Part shown: positions 1 to 8,282 of the stretch, one piece after another | Layout: every line of letters starts with the position of its first letter | Numbering within the stretch: position 1 is the first letter of the stretch | From: Bacteroidales bacterium | GTDB lineage: Bacteria > Bacteroidota > Bacteroidia > Bacteroidales > WCHB1-69 | Direction of reading: 5' to 3' | Assembly: GCA_012519525.1 (NCBI GenBank) | Contig: JAAYQB010000026.1 | Coordinates: 1-19,915, forward strand | DNA: 19,915 nt | Made by a program: the position numbers and the translations under genes | Notes under the pieces: generated by a model | Seen by the model: the letters and a program-made list of their open reading frames with translations, nothing else | The model's database searches: none | What the model was told of the DNA's origin: nothing

Positions 1-141
1 ATAATAAGTTCTAGTGTTAATTTTGGAATAATACATGCTATCATCCAAAAAAATAACATGAGTTTGAGCTTCAACTTTTACATTGTTAAAAGAGAATAAT
101 ATAAATATCAAAGCTATAAATTTACTATGCATTTTTTTCAT
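1..141 (-). CDS. Secreted protein of unknown function, 5' part only (runs off the left edge)
   Basis: Reading the minus strand from an ATG at 141 gives 47 uninterrupted codons to the window edge. The predicted protein starts MKKMHSKFIALIFILFSFNN and continues VKVEAQTHVIFLDD. A short basic N-terminus, a hydrophobic stretch at about residues 8-18 and a cleavage-like site after EAQ make a convincing signal peptide, so the product is probably exported to the periplasm or beyond. A second in-frame ATG three codons in could be the true start. Nothing in the visible mature part identifies a family. The gene lies 96 bases downstream of the M3 peptidase on the same strand, so co-transcription is possible. 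I see no clear TAnnTTTG box in the gap. That a gene starts here is fairly likely; its function is unknown. Confidence 0.6.
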   Translation of the reverse strand, partial: MKKMHSKFIALIFILFSFNNVKVEAQTHVIFLDDSMYYSKINTRTYY

Positions 142-237
142 AATCTATTCATTAAAATTAAAATGGTTTTTAATTAGTACAACTTTATATTTTTTTACAA
201 CTTATAATTTTTACTTTCCAATAAGTTTTTAAAATAT

Positions 238-2349
238 CTATTTTTTAGGTATCAATCCGCTACGTTGTATGAGAGCGTCTTCTTTGGGTTGTCGTCCTCT
301 GAATTGTATGTATAAATTCATAGGCTTATCACTTCCTCCTTTTGATAAGATATGTTCTCTAAACGAAGCAGCAGTTTTTTTATCGAAAATTCCCTTGCTT
401 TTAAATAGTTCAAAAGCATCGGCATCCAATACTTCCGCCCATTTATAGCCGTAATAGCCTGCTGCATACCCTCCTGCAAAAATATGTGAAAAGGCGGTGC
501 TAATATTACAGCCCTCGACAAAAGGTAAGATTTCAGTGTTTTGCGTAGCATTGATTTCAACTTTCTCCATTTTTTCGTTGATAGGCTGTTCAATACTGTG
601 CCATGTCATATCTAAAATGCCAAAATTTAATTGTCTTAAAAAAGCATAACCCGCATGGAAATTATTGGCTTCGTTTAATTGCTCAATTATTTCATTGGGA
701 ATGACTTGTTGGGTTTTATAATGTTTGGCGAACAGGTCTAAAAATTCTTTTTCTTTCGCCCAATTTTCCATTATTTGCGAAGGCAATTCAACAAAATCGC
801 GAGGAACACTTGTCCCCGATAAGGATTGATAACGAATAGTGGAAAGCATACCGTGCAGCGCATGACCGAATTCGTGTAAGAAAGTGCGAAACTCATCATA
901 AGTGAGTAGGGTAGGGTTGTTGTTGGTAGGTGCCGAATAGTTTAAAACCAAGGAAACCAAAGGGATAATATTTTCTCCTTTTTCATTAATAGATTGTTTT
1001 CTGAAAGAAGTCATCCAAGCACCGTTTCTTTTAGTACTTCTGGTATAAAAGTCTAAATACAAAACAGCAATGGTGTTTTTGTTTTCGTCAAAAACGCGAT
1101 AAACTTCCACATCTTTATGATAAACAGGAATATCGTCGGCTAATTGATAAGTTAGTCCGTAAAGTTTTTTCGTTAACTCGAATACGCCTGCTTTTACTTG
1201 TTGCAACTCAAAATAGGCTTTTACTTTTTGTTCGTCTAAATTGAATTTTTTCATTTTTAACTTATTGGAATAATAAGACCAGTCCCAGCGTTGCAATGGT
1301 TCATTGATGGAAGCAAATTCTTGTAATTCTTCTAATTCTCTTAGTGCAGCAACTTTTGAGATGTCAATCAAACGATGAAGAAAATTGAATACCGTATCTT
1401 TGTATTCTGCCATTCTTACCTCTAATACATAATCGGCATAGGTCTTGTATCCTAATAAATTAGCTAAAGCTAAACGTTGATTCACTATGTTTACTACGAC
1501 ATTGGTGTTGTCGTAATCTTTGTTGTGAAAAGCTCTGCTGTTATAAGCAAGATACATTTGTTTACGCAGTTCGCGATTGTCGGCGTATTTCATAAAACCC
1601 ATATAACTGGGTGCACTTAAATCGAATACCCAGCCTTTTAGTCCTTTTTCTTTTGCTTTTACCGCTGCTATTTCGATGTCGGTAGCAGGAATGCCTTTTA
1701 AGTCGGCTTTGTTAGTTATGTGTAAATAATATTGATTGGTAGCTGCTAATACATTGTCTTTAAATTCTAAACTTAATTTGGAAAGTTCAAGCGTAAGTTG
1801 TTCGTATTTTTTCTTGTCATCCGGTGATAAGTTAGCCCCCGAACGAGAAAAATTCAAATACGTATTGTGTAATAACATCGCATCTTCCGTGTTGAGTTGC
1901 AAAAGATGCCGATTGTCGTAAACTTGTTTGATACGCTGAAACAACAATTCGTTTAAAGTAATATAGTTTTGATAATTTGTCAATAAAGGAATAACTTCTT
2001 TGGCAATGTCTTGCAATTCTTTATTGGCATCGGCTTCTAAAATATTGAAAAATATTCCCGAAATACGGCTTAAAGTCATTCCCGACCTTTCGAGAGCAAG
2101 TATTGTGTTTTCAAAATTAGGGTCTTCCTTAGATAAAGCAATGGCATCGACTTCCATTTTCGCCTCGCTAATAGCAGAAATAAAGGCAGGCAAATAATGT
2201 ACGGGTTTAATTTTGTCGAAAGGTGGTGTTTGATAGGGGGTGTCCCATTTGACTAAGAGAGGATTGTATTCAACATTTTGTGCGTTTATGTCAGATAAAG
2301 AAGCTGTCATTGTGAAAGCAATTAAGATAAATATTATTTTTTTTCGCAT
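238..2349 (-). CDS. dcp: Exported M3-family zinc metallopeptidase (peptidyl-dipeptidase Dcp-like)
   Basis: A 703-residue protein of the thimet oligopeptidase family (M3). The zinc site is plain: HEFGH at residues 492-496 gives two histidine ligands and the catalytic Glu493. The third ligand is Glu521 in DFVELPSQ, 29 residues after the first histidine, as in the family. The C-terminal FRGRQPKEDALIQRSG block is typical of Dcp-type enzymes, which remove dipeptides from peptide C-termini. The length fits Dcp plus a signal peptide: residues 1-24 (MRKKIIFILIAFTMTASL then SDINAQ) look cleavable, so the enzyme probably acts in the periplasm, in peptide breakdown. The start is supported by this signal peptide and by a promoter box just upstream. 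Family assignment is certain; Dcp rather than oligopeptidase A specificity is inferred from C-terminal similarity and export. Confidence 0.93.
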   Translation of the reverse strand: MRKKIIFILIAFTMTASLSDINAQNVEYNPLLVKWDTPYQTPPFDKIKPVHYLPAFISAISEAKMEVDAIALSKEDPNFENTILALERSGMTLSRISGIFFNILEADANKELQDIAKEVIPLLTNYQNYITLNELLFQRIKQVYDNRHLLQLNTEDAMLLHNTYLNFSRSGANLSPDDKKKYEQLTLELSKLSLEFKDNVLAATNQYYLHITNKADLKGIPATDIEIAAVKAKEKGLKGWVFDLSAPSYMGFMKYADNRELRKQMYLAYNSRAFHNKDYDNTNVVVNIVNQRLALANLLGYKTYADYVLEVRMAEYKDTVFNFLHRLIDISKVAALRELEELQEFASINEPLQRWDWSYYSNKLKMKKFNLDEQKVKAYFELQQVKAGVFELTKKLYGLTYQLADDIPVYHKDVEVYRVFDENKNTIAVLYLDFYTRSTKRNGAWMTSFRKQSINEKGENIIPLVSLVLNYSAPTNNNPTLLTYDEFRTFLHEFGHALHGMLSTIRYQSLSGTSVPRDFVELPSQIMENWAKEKEFLDLFAKHYKTQQVIPNEIIEQLNEANNFHAGYAFLRQLNFGILDMTWHSIEQPINEKMEKVEINATQNTEILPFVEGCNISTAFSHIFAGGYAAGYYGYKWAEVLDADAFELFKSKGIFDKKTAASFREHILSKGGSDKPMNLYIQFRGRQPKEDALIQRSGLIPKK

Positions 2350-2363
2350 TGTTATTTTTTCTG

Positions 2364-2371
2364 CAAAAATA
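2364..2371 (-). promoter_or_regulatory. Probable -7 promoter box of the M3 peptidase gene
   Basis: On the minus strand the bases read TATTTTTG, an exact match to the Bacteroidota -7 consensus TAnnTTTG, ending 14 bases before the dcp start codon. No TTG -33 element is visible at the usual 17-23 base distance, so this rests on the -7 box and its position alone. Confidence 0.5.
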
Positions 2372-2637
2372 CAATTTTTCCGTGATATAAAAGAGTGTTT
2401 TATTCATTTATGTTTTTACCGATTTCTTAATAGAATGCTTGTTTGTGGAAGTAGAAGTTTTCACTTTTTTGATTTTGTAAAAATAAATGCTGTTTTTATA
2501 ATAGCTTAAATATAGTATGCAGGTTGTTTTGCAAATAAAAAAAACCGCAATGATTGATAAATAACAAGATAATCCGATTAAGCCGAAACAAAAAATTATT
2601 TCTTATAAAATTTAGGAGAATGCATTAAAATAATCGT

Positions 2638-2645
2638 TATATTTG
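2638..2645 (+). promoter_or_regulatory. Probable -7 promoter box of the transketolase N-half gene
   Basis: TATATTTG matches the Bacteroidota consensus TAnnTTTG and lies 24 bases before the ATG. The -33 region (around 2611, TTTAGG) is a poor match. The leader between box and ATG is AT-rich without a Shine-Dalgarno. Confidence 0.5.
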
Positions 2646-2669
2646 TAAAGTTTATTAATATTCAATAAT

Positions 2670-3524
2670 ATGCCTAATAAAGAAAGAATTACACGTTTAG
2701 AAAATCAAGCTACTCAGTCGAGAAGAGATATTTTGCGTATGGTTTACGCAGCGCAATCAGGACATCCGGGAGGCTCATTGGGATGTATAGATTATATGAC
2801 GGCATTATTTTCCAATGTAATGCGTCGTTCGCCCAAAGATTTCAGAATGGACGGAAAAGACCAAGATATGTTCTTTTTATCCAATGGACACATTACGCCT
2901 TGTTTGTACAGTGCATTGGCTCGTTCGGGTTATTTCGACATCAAAGAATTAGCTACTTTTCGAAAATTAGATTCTCGTTTACAGGGACATCCTTCCGTTC
3001 ACGACCATTTGCCGGGCATACATGTAGCTTCCGGCTCATTGGGACAAGGTTTGTCGGTAGCCTTAGGTGCCGCTGAAGCCAAAAAGTTGAATAAAGACCC
3101 TTATTTGGTGTATGTGCTTGCAGGCGACGGCGAGTTGCAAGAAGGACAAAATTGGGAAGCCATTATGTATGCAGGAGCTAAAAAGGTAGATAATCTTATT
3201 CTTACCGTAGACTATAATTTAAAGCAAATTGACGGTCCTATAGATAAAGTGTTGGATTTGGGTGATTTAGCTGGAAAATTCAGGGCTTTTGATTGGCATG
3301 TGCTGGAAGGTAACGGCAATAATATGGAAGAATTATTAGACGTATTATCGCAAGCCAAAGCAGCATGCGGAAAAGGAAAACCTGTTGTTTTTCTAATGCG
3401 TACCGAAATGGGTTACGGAGTTGATTTTATGATGGGAACCCACAAATGGCACGGCACACCCCCTAACGAAGAACAATTCAACATGGCAATTGCTCAAATT
3501 AAAGAGACCTTAGGAGATTATTAA
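2670..3524 (+). CDS. Transketolase, N-terminal (thiamine diphosphate-binding) subunit
   Basis: A 284-residue protein equal to the first domain of transketolase, the thiamine-diphosphate enzyme moving two-carbon units in the non-oxidative pentose phosphate pathway. Seen: GHPGG at residues 31-35, SNGH at 71-74, SGSLGQGLS at 121-129, and the cofactor motif starting with GDG at 152-154 and ending at Asn183 in VDYN, followed by QIDG. The length is that of the separate N-terminal subunit used by many bacteria and archaea, not a broken full-length gene of about 660 residues. The C-terminal (pyrimidine-binding) subunit, needed for activity, is usually the next gene, but here the next genes are grpE and dnaJ, and no such frame occurs in the window. 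The partner must be elsewhere if the enzyme works. A related 1-deoxyxylulose-phosphate synthase half is much less likely from the motifs. Confidence 0.93.
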   Translation: MPNKERITRLENQATQSRRDILRMVYAAQSGHPGGSLGCIDYMTALFSNVMRRSPKDFRMDGKDQDMFFLSNGHITPCLYSALARSGYFDIKELATFRKLDSRLQGHPSVHDHLPGIHVASGSLGQGLSVALGAAEAKKLNKDPYLVYVLAGDGELQEGQNWEAIMYAGAKKVDNLILTVDYNLKQIDGPIDKVLDLGDLAGKFRAFDWHVLEGNGNNMEELLDVLSQAKAACGKGKPVVFLMRTEMGYGVDFMMGTHKWHGTPPNEEQFNMAIAQIKETLGDY

Positions 3525-3626
3525 ATCATTTTTTTTCTTAAAAACAAAGAAGATTCCTGCCTTTTTGTCAGCAAAAGGGTGTTTGGCAAATAATTTGACT
3601 GTAAGGAGGGTGAAAAAAATTGAGAT

Positions 3627-4268
3627 ATGGAAGATAATTCGAAAAAGATAAAAAATCAACCGGAAGAAGAAACTATAGAGCAAACTGCCGAATTGGATAA
3701 CGAAGCTATTGCTGTAGAAAATACGGATAATGAAGAACAACCTAAAGAACAAGCCAAAAAAAGCGGTATTTTTAGTAAAAAAGATAAAAAATCACAGCAA
3801 TTAGAAGACTTAAAAGCAACTAACGAAAAATTACAAGCCGAAAAAGCTGAAATACACGATAAATTTTTACGTTTGTATTCCGAATTTGACAATTTTCGCA
3901 AACGAACACAAAAAGAAAAAATCGATATTATTAAAAATGCTTCAGAATCTGTGATAACACAGTTGCTTCCCATTATTGATGATATGGAAAGAGCAATAGC
4001 TTTTAACGATAAATTGGAAGGAGTCGACCCTTCGATAAAAGAAGGATTGGTGTTGATACTTCAAAAAACCAAGGCCCTCTTAAAGCAAAAAGGCTTGGAA
4101 GAAATTATTACTGAAGATCAGCTTTTTAATACCGATTTTCACGAAGCAGTAACAACTGTTCCTGCTGAAAAAGAAGAAGATAAAGGAAAAATATTAGAAG
4201 AAGTTCAAAAAGGTTATACCCTGAATGATAAAGTAATTCGATATTCAAAAGTAGTAATTTATCAATAA
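3627..4268 (+). CDS. grpE: GrpE, nucleotide exchange factor of DnaK
   Basis: A 213-residue protein. Residues 1-60 are highly charged and low in complexity, as in many GrpE proteins. A long coiled coil follows (about 50-95), then the conserved FDNFRKRTQKEK segment and the C-terminal beta domain with FNTDFHEAV and GYTLNDKVIRYSKVVI. GrpE releases ADP from DnaK during protein refolding in the cytoplasm. The start is well fixed because an in-frame TGA lies two codons upstream (3621-3623). A purine run AGGAGGG at 3604-3610 is 16 bases from the ATG, too far for a standard ribosome binding site. A box-like ATAATTTG at 3590-3597 is one base off the promoter consensus. dnaJ follows after 10 bases, so the two form an operon; dnaK and hrcA are not in the window and no CIRCE operator is visible. 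Confidence 0.96.
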   Translation: MEDNSKKIKNQPEEETIEQTAELDNEAIAVENTDNEEQPKEQAKKSGIFSKKDKKSQQLEDLKATNEKLQAEKAEIHDKFLRLYSEFDNFRKRTQKEKIDIIKNASESVITQLLPIIDDMERAIAFNDKLEGVDPSIKEGLVLILQKTKALLKQKGLEEIITEDQLFNTDFHEAVTTVPAEKEEDKGKILEEVQKGYTLNDKVIRYSKVVIYQ

Positions 4269-4278
4269 TAGATACGAA

Positions 4279-5427
4279 ATGGCAAAGAGAGATTATTATG
4301 AAGTGTTGGGTGTAGCTAAAAATGCCGACGAGCAGGAGATAAAGAAAGCATACCGTAAAAAAGCGATACAATATCATCCCGATAAAAACCCTGATAATAA
4401 AGAAGCTGAAGAGAAATTTAAAGAGGCGGCTGAGGCTTATGAGGTTTTAAGCAATCCCGAAAAACGCCAACGCTACGATCAATTCGGACATGCCGGAGTA
4501 GGAGGAGCGAGTGGAGCGCAAGGTTTTAGCTCTATGAATATGGAAGATATTTTTAGTCGTTTTGGAAGTATTTTCGAAGATTTCGGTTTTGGCGGTTTTA
4601 GTTCGGGTCGTTCTTATTCGTCTCGTTATCAATCGGTTCAGCGAGAGAGCAATATTCGTATAAAGGTGAAATTGACTTTAGAAGAAATACACAAAGGGGT
4701 AGAAAAAAATATCAAAGTCAAGAAGTATGTGGCTTGTAAAGCCTGCAATACTACCGGTGCAAAGTCGGAAAATGCGGTTAAGACCTGTCCCACTTGTCGT
4801 GGTTCGGGTTATACGGTAAGGGTACAGCAGTCTATTTTTGGTGCCATGCAGATGCAGACGGAATGTTCTCACTGCCAAGGAACAGGTAAAATAATAACCG
4901 ATAAATGCACCCAATGTTTGGGCAATGGTATTGTAAAAGGCGAAGAGGAAATCAATATAAAAATACCGCCCGGTGTAAGTAATAATATGCAGCTTACCGT
5001 AAGCGGAAAAGGAAATGCGGCACCCAATCATGGCGGCAACGGCGACCTTTTTGTGTTGATAGAAGAAATTCCTCACGAATTATTTGAGCGTGACGGCAAT
5101 AATTTATACCTTGAACATTATATCACTTTTCCTCAAGCAGTATTGGGAACAAATGTTGATATTCCAACCATTGACGGGAAAGCACGCATAAAAATAGCGG
5201 CAGGAACACAATCGGGAACCTTGCTAAGGTTGCACGGAAAAGGATTGCCCGAAATACAAAGTTATCGCAAAGGCGATTTGATAGTAAATGTCAATGTTTG
5301 GATACCTAAAACTTTAACGAAAGAGGAAAAGCAAATGGTAGAAAGTTTTATGAATTCGGACAATTTTCAACCGAAAGAACAAAAACAATCCAGCTTTTTT
5401 AAAAGAGTAAAACAATTTTTCGAGTAA
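4279..5427 (+). CDS. dnaJ: DnaJ, DnaK co-chaperone (type I Hsp40)
   Basis: A 382-residue complete type I J-protein. The J domain (1-70) carries the HPD motif at 33-35, which stimulates DnaK ATP hydrolysis. A Gly/Phe-rich linker spans about 70-112. The zinc-binding region holds four Cys pairs (153/156, 170/173, 196/199, 210/213), the last three as CxxCxGxG. The first pair reads CKACNTTG, so its first glycine is replaced by threonine; all eight cysteines are kept and the zinc sites should form. The substrate-binding C-terminal domains follow. It works with DnaK and GrpE in folding and heat-shock recovery. It lies 10 bases after grpE and its stop codon faces nadD's with a 13-base gap. Confidence 0.97.
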   Translation: MAKRDYYEVLGVAKNADEQEIKKAYRKKAIQYHPDKNPDNKEAEEKFKEAAEAYEVLSNPEKRQRYDQFGHAGVGGASGAQGFSSMNMEDIFSRFGSIFEDFGFGGFSSGRSYSSRYQSVQRESNIRIKVKLTLEEIHKGVEKNIKVKKYVACKACNTTGAKSENAVKTCPTCRGSGYTVRVQQSIFGAMQMQTECSHCQGTGKIITDKCTQCLGNGIVKGEEEINIKIPPGVSNNMQLTVSGKGNAAPNHGGNGDLFVLIEEIPHELFERDGNNLYLEHYITFPQAVLGTNVDIPTIDGKARIKIAAGTQSGTLLRLHGKGLPEIQSYRKGDLIVNVNVWIPKTLTKEEKQMVESFMNSDNFQPKEQKQSSFFKRVKQFFE

Positions 5428-5446
5428 AAACGGAAGTGTTTTACCG
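5421..5446. terminator. Possible bidirectional terminator hairpin between dnaJ and nadD
   Basis: GTAAAAAC (5424-5431) can pair with GTTTTAC (5438-5444) with one bulged A and a loop of about six bases. The stop codons of both convergent genes lie inside the arms. On the plus strand a short T run (ATTTTTCTG) follows about eight bases later. The stem is AT-rich and weak, so this is tentative. Confidence 0.3.
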
Positions 5447-6007
5447 ATACAATTTTTCTGCTATAATAATCTGATTAACAGCTTCGGGTACGAGTTCCGT
5501 TATTGTTTTTCCTTCACTGATATTTTTACGTATATCGGTAGATGAAATGGGTAAAACGGGTGCTTTGGTTATTATAATGTTTTCTTTATCAATAGACAAG
5601 CGAATGTTGTTTCTGGGATAAAGATAAATGGTGTAATTGTCGATAATTTCTCGGTAATTTTTCCATAGTTCGATACTAGCCATAGCGTCATTTCCCATAA
5701 TGACGGAAAATGAAAAAGTCGGATGTATTTTTCTTAACTTTCTTAAAGTTAAATAAGTATAGGATGGTGTAGGCATGTCGAACTCGACAGTAGAAGCTTT
5801 AAAGTTGTCGAAAGGAAGCAAAGCGGCTTCTAACATGCGTAAACGTTGTTCTTTGGATAAAATGTTTTTTTCGTTTTTGAGCGGATTTTGAGGCGAAAGA
5901 ACAAACCAAATTTCGTCTAAAGCATAGTGATTGTAGAGATAAGCAGCAATTGCTAAATGTCCGTTATGAATAGGATTGAAAGAACCGAAAAATAAACCGA
6001 CATTCAT
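5441..6007 (-). CDS. nadD: Nicotinate-nucleotide adenylyltransferase
   Basis: A protein of 188 residues from the ATG at 6007. It is a nucleotidyltransferase of the NadD/CoaD fold: GSFNPIHNGH at residues 8-17 has the HxGH adenylylation motif (His14, His17), and the C-terminal ISSTDIRKNISEG is the second signature of NadD. It joins nicotinate mononucleotide and ATP to give deamido-NAD, a late step of NAD synthesis. The frame is open to an upstream ATG at 6043, but that would add MTLFLSMINNSP and overlap rnr by 32 bases. MNVGLFFGSF starts exactly where family members start and leaves a 4-base gap after the rnr stop, so I prefer 6007. It is probably co-transcribed with rnr. Confidence 0.93.
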   Translation of the reverse strand: MNVGLFFGSFNPIHNGHLAIAAYLYNHYALDEIWFVLSPQNPLKNEKNILSKEQRLRMLEAALLPFDNFKASTVEFDMPTPSYTYLTLRKLRKIHPTFSFSVIMGNDAMASIELWKNYREIIDNYTIYLYPRNNIRLSIDKENIIITKAPVLPISSTDIRKNISEGKTITELVPEAVNQIIIAEKLYR

Positions 6008-6011
6008 TGGG

Positions 6012-8177
6012 CTATTGTTTATCATTGACAAAAATAAAGTCAATTTGTTTTTTAGCTATATCTACTTTTCTTACTTTTACATTAACGTCGTCGCCTAATC
6101 GTAAAATTTTACCTGTTTGCTGTCCGATATAGCGGTAATTATCTTCGTCTAAATAGTAAAAATCGTCTGTTAATGTTTTTACCGAAACCATTCCTTCGCA
6201 TTTACTTTCTTTTAGTTCCACCCATATTCCCCATTTGCTCACGCCCGATATTAATCCATTGAAAGTTTCCCCTATTTTATCGGAAAGATATTCGGCTTGT
6301 TTGTATTTGATAGAGTTACGTTCTGCATCGGTAGCACGTTGTTCCATTTCCGTAGCATGTTTGCATTTAAGGCTGAGTTCTTCTTTGTTTACGGAAGGTT
6401 TTCCGTCCATGTATCTTTCTAATAAACGATGCACCATTAAATCGGGATAACGTCGAATGGGCGAAGTGAAATGGGTGTAATGCTTAAATGCCAAGCCATA
6501 ATGTCCGATATTATTGGTTGAGTAAATGGCTCTTTGCATGGTTCTTATTGTCAATTGTTCGATAAGTTTTTGTTCGCCTTTGCCTTGAATAGCTATAAAT
6601 AATTCGTTGATGGAATCGGCAAGGTGCTTGCGTGAAGTTAGTTGTAAAGAATAGCCTAAGCGTTGTATAAATTCGTTGAATTTATTGATTTTTTCTTCTA
6701 AGGGTTGGTCGTGTACTCTGTAAATAAAGGCTTTCGCTTTTTCTTTGGCAGTTACTTTTCCAATAAGTTCGGCTACTTTACGATTGGCTAATAGCATAAA
6801 ATCTTCAATCAAATGATTAGCGTCATTGTCTTCTTTGGTATAAACGCCTATAGGTTTGGCTTTTTCATCTAAAATAAATTTGACTTCCTCGGAATGAAAA
6901 TTGATAGAGCCTTTTTCAAAGCGTTGTTTACGCAATGCTTTGGCAATAGTGTCTAAAGTTAAAATTTCCGTAGCATATTCGCCTTTACGGTTTTCGATAA
7001 TAGTTTGTACTTCTTCGTAATTGAAGCGTCTGTTAGAATTAATAATGGATTTTCCTATCCATTGTTTTTGTATTCTTCCTTCTATATCCATAACAAACAC
7101 AGCAGAAAAACACAATTTATCTTCATTAGGCGAGAGAGAACAAATGCCGTTTGAAAGTTTTTCGGGCAACATAGGGATGGTTCTATCGACCAAATATACC
7201 GATGTGGCACGTTTATATGCTTCGTTGTCGATATGTGTGTTGGGTTTTACATAAAAAGAAACATCGGCGATATGGATACCCACTTCGTAAGTTTTATCAC
7301 CCAACTCTTTAAAAGAAATAGCATCGTCAAAATCTTTCGCATCTGCCGGGTCGATGGTCATGGTAAATCTATCACGAAAATCTCTACGGCGTAAAATTTC
7401 ATTCTCATCTATTTGGGTAGGTATAAGTGCAGCTTCTTTTTCTACTTCTTCGGAAAATTGATTGTAAAATGTTTGGTCGATGAGTATCGAAAGCATTTCC
7501 ACTTCATTGTCGCCGGGGTATCCTAAAACCTGAACGACTTCGCCAAAAGGATTGCGTGCATTTTCGTGCCATTCGTTGAGCTTGACGACTACTTTTTGTC
7601 CGTCTTTTGCGTTGTGAAGAGCTTCGTTAGGAATCAGTACGTCGATAGGCATACTAACATCGTCAGGGACAAAAAAAGATATGTTTTTCGATGTTTTTAT
7701 GGTTCCTACAAAATGGATTTTATGTCGTTTAATGATTTCAATAACACGTCCTTCGGGGCGTTTTGCTCTACGAGCCGGGAATAAATGCACTTTCACCAAG
7801 TCACCGTTGAGTGCATGAGCCGTATTGTTGGCTGCAATAAAAACATCTTCCATTTTGCTGTTTTCCACCGTCAAATAGGCTTTGCCGGTTTGTTTCATAT
7901 TGATGCGACCTGTGATGATGTTGGACTCGTCGGCTTTGATATGGATGGGGTTAATTTTATACCTCCCTCTTCCTCCTTTTATTAAAATATTGGCATTTGC
8001 TAATTTATCAATGGAATTAGCTATTATTGTGCGTTCTTCTTTGCTATAAACATTTAATCTTGTGGCTATTTGTTTATAGTTGAAATATTGGTAAGGATAT
8101 TTGGTGAAAATTTCAATAATTTTTACTCCGTAATTGCTGGAAAAAGGGTCTTCTTTTTTGTATTTTTTCTTAGACAT
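6012..8177 (-). CDS. rnr: Ribonuclease R (3'-5' exoribonuclease, RNB family)
   Basis: A 721-residue RNB-family exonuclease. In order: an N-terminal helix-turn-helix-like region (about 10-75), cold-shock-type RNA-binding domains (about 85-225), and the RNB catalytic domain with the metal-binding aspartates in DPADAKDFDDA (Asp276, 282, 284, 285). The RNB domain also holds HIADVSFYV and the later HFTSPIRRYPDLMVHR segment. A C-terminal S1 domain follows (about 630-715, with GLISGVSKWGIWVEL). RNase R degrades structured RNA from the 3' end and takes part in RNA quality control. The order and the S1 domain favour RNase R over RNase II. The basic C-terminal tail of the E. coli enzyme is missing. nadD follows 4 bases downstream. 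I see no TAnnTTTG box in the 105 bases upstream. Confidence 0.96.
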   Translation of the reverse strand: MSKKKYKKEDPFSSNYGVKIIEIFTKYPYQYFNYKQIATRLNVYSKEERTIIANSIDKLANANILIKGGRGRYKINPIHIKADESNIITGRINMKQTGKAYLTVENSKMEDVFIAANNTAHALNGDLVKVHLFPARRAKRPEGRVIEIIKRHKIHFVGTIKTSKNISFFVPDDVSMPIDVLIPNEALHNAKDGQKVVVKLNEWHENARNPFGEVVQVLGYPGDNEVEMLSILIDQTFYNQFSEEVEKEAALIPTQIDENEILRRRDFRDRFTMTIDPADAKDFDDAISFKELGDKTYEVGIHIADVSFYVKPNTHIDNEAYKRATSVYLVDRTIPMLPEKLSNGICSLSPNEDKLCFSAVFVMDIEGRIQKQWIGKSIINSNRRFNYEEVQTIIENRKGEYATEILTLDTIAKALRKQRFEKGSINFHSEEVKFILDEKAKPIGVYTKEDNDANHLIEDFMLLANRKVAELIGKVTAKEKAKAFIYRVHDQPLEEKINKFNEFIQRLGYSLQLTSRKHLADSINELFIAIQGKGEQKLIEQLTIRTMQRAIYSTNNIGHYGLAFKHYTHFTSPIRRYPDLMVHRLLERYMDGKPSVNKEELSLKCKHATEMEQRATDAERNSIKYKQAEYLSDKIGETFNGLISGVSKWGIWVELKESKCEGMVSVKTLTDDFYYLDEDNYRYIGQQTGKILRLGDDVNVKVRKVDIAKKQIDFIFVNDKQ

Positions 8178-8282
8178 ATTTTATATTATAAGTAAATTAA
8201 TAACGCTTTAAAAAAATAATTGTTTTATGAAAAAAAGAGTAGAATAAAAAAAGATATATAAGTCGTTTGTTTGCAATTGCTG

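Larger units (their letters stand above)
2350..2669. other. Divergent intergenic region between dcp and transketolase
   Basis: These 320 bases separate two divergently transcribed genes. I find promoter-like -7 boxes at both ends (2364-2371 minus, 2638-2645 plus) and AT-rich sequence between, with short A and T runs. An open frame enters from the dcp gene on the plus strand up to about 2509, but it is antisense overlap with no start context or recognisable protein. I see no RNA gene, no repeat shared with the rest of the window and no convincing operator palindrome. Confidence 0.6.

Noticed and set aside
199..227. Inverted repeat AACTTAT/ATAAGTT just after the M3 peptidase gene, as a terminator
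   Set aside because: The stem has one G-C pair and a 15-base loop, and the minus-strand side is followed by an A run, not the T run a terminator for this gene would need.
2240..2509. An 89-codon plus-strand frame entering the dcp-transketolase gap
   Set aside because: Mostly antisense to the dcp signal-peptide region, with no recognisable protein and a stop without gene context.
3560..3580. Hairpin CCTTTTTG/CAAAAGG between transketolase and grpE, as a terminator or heat-shock control element
   Set aside because: The stem is short with a bulge and no T run follows; it does not resemble CIRCE or another known heat-shock operator.
3604..3610. AGGAGGG as ribosome binding site of grpE
   Set aside because: It is 16 bases before the ATG, too far for normal initiation, and the other genes here show no Shine-Dalgarno.
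5441..6043. Longer nadD starting at 6043
   Set aside because: The extra 12 residues precede the conserved family start MNVGLFFGSF and would overlap rnr by 32 bases; the ATG at 6007 fits better.
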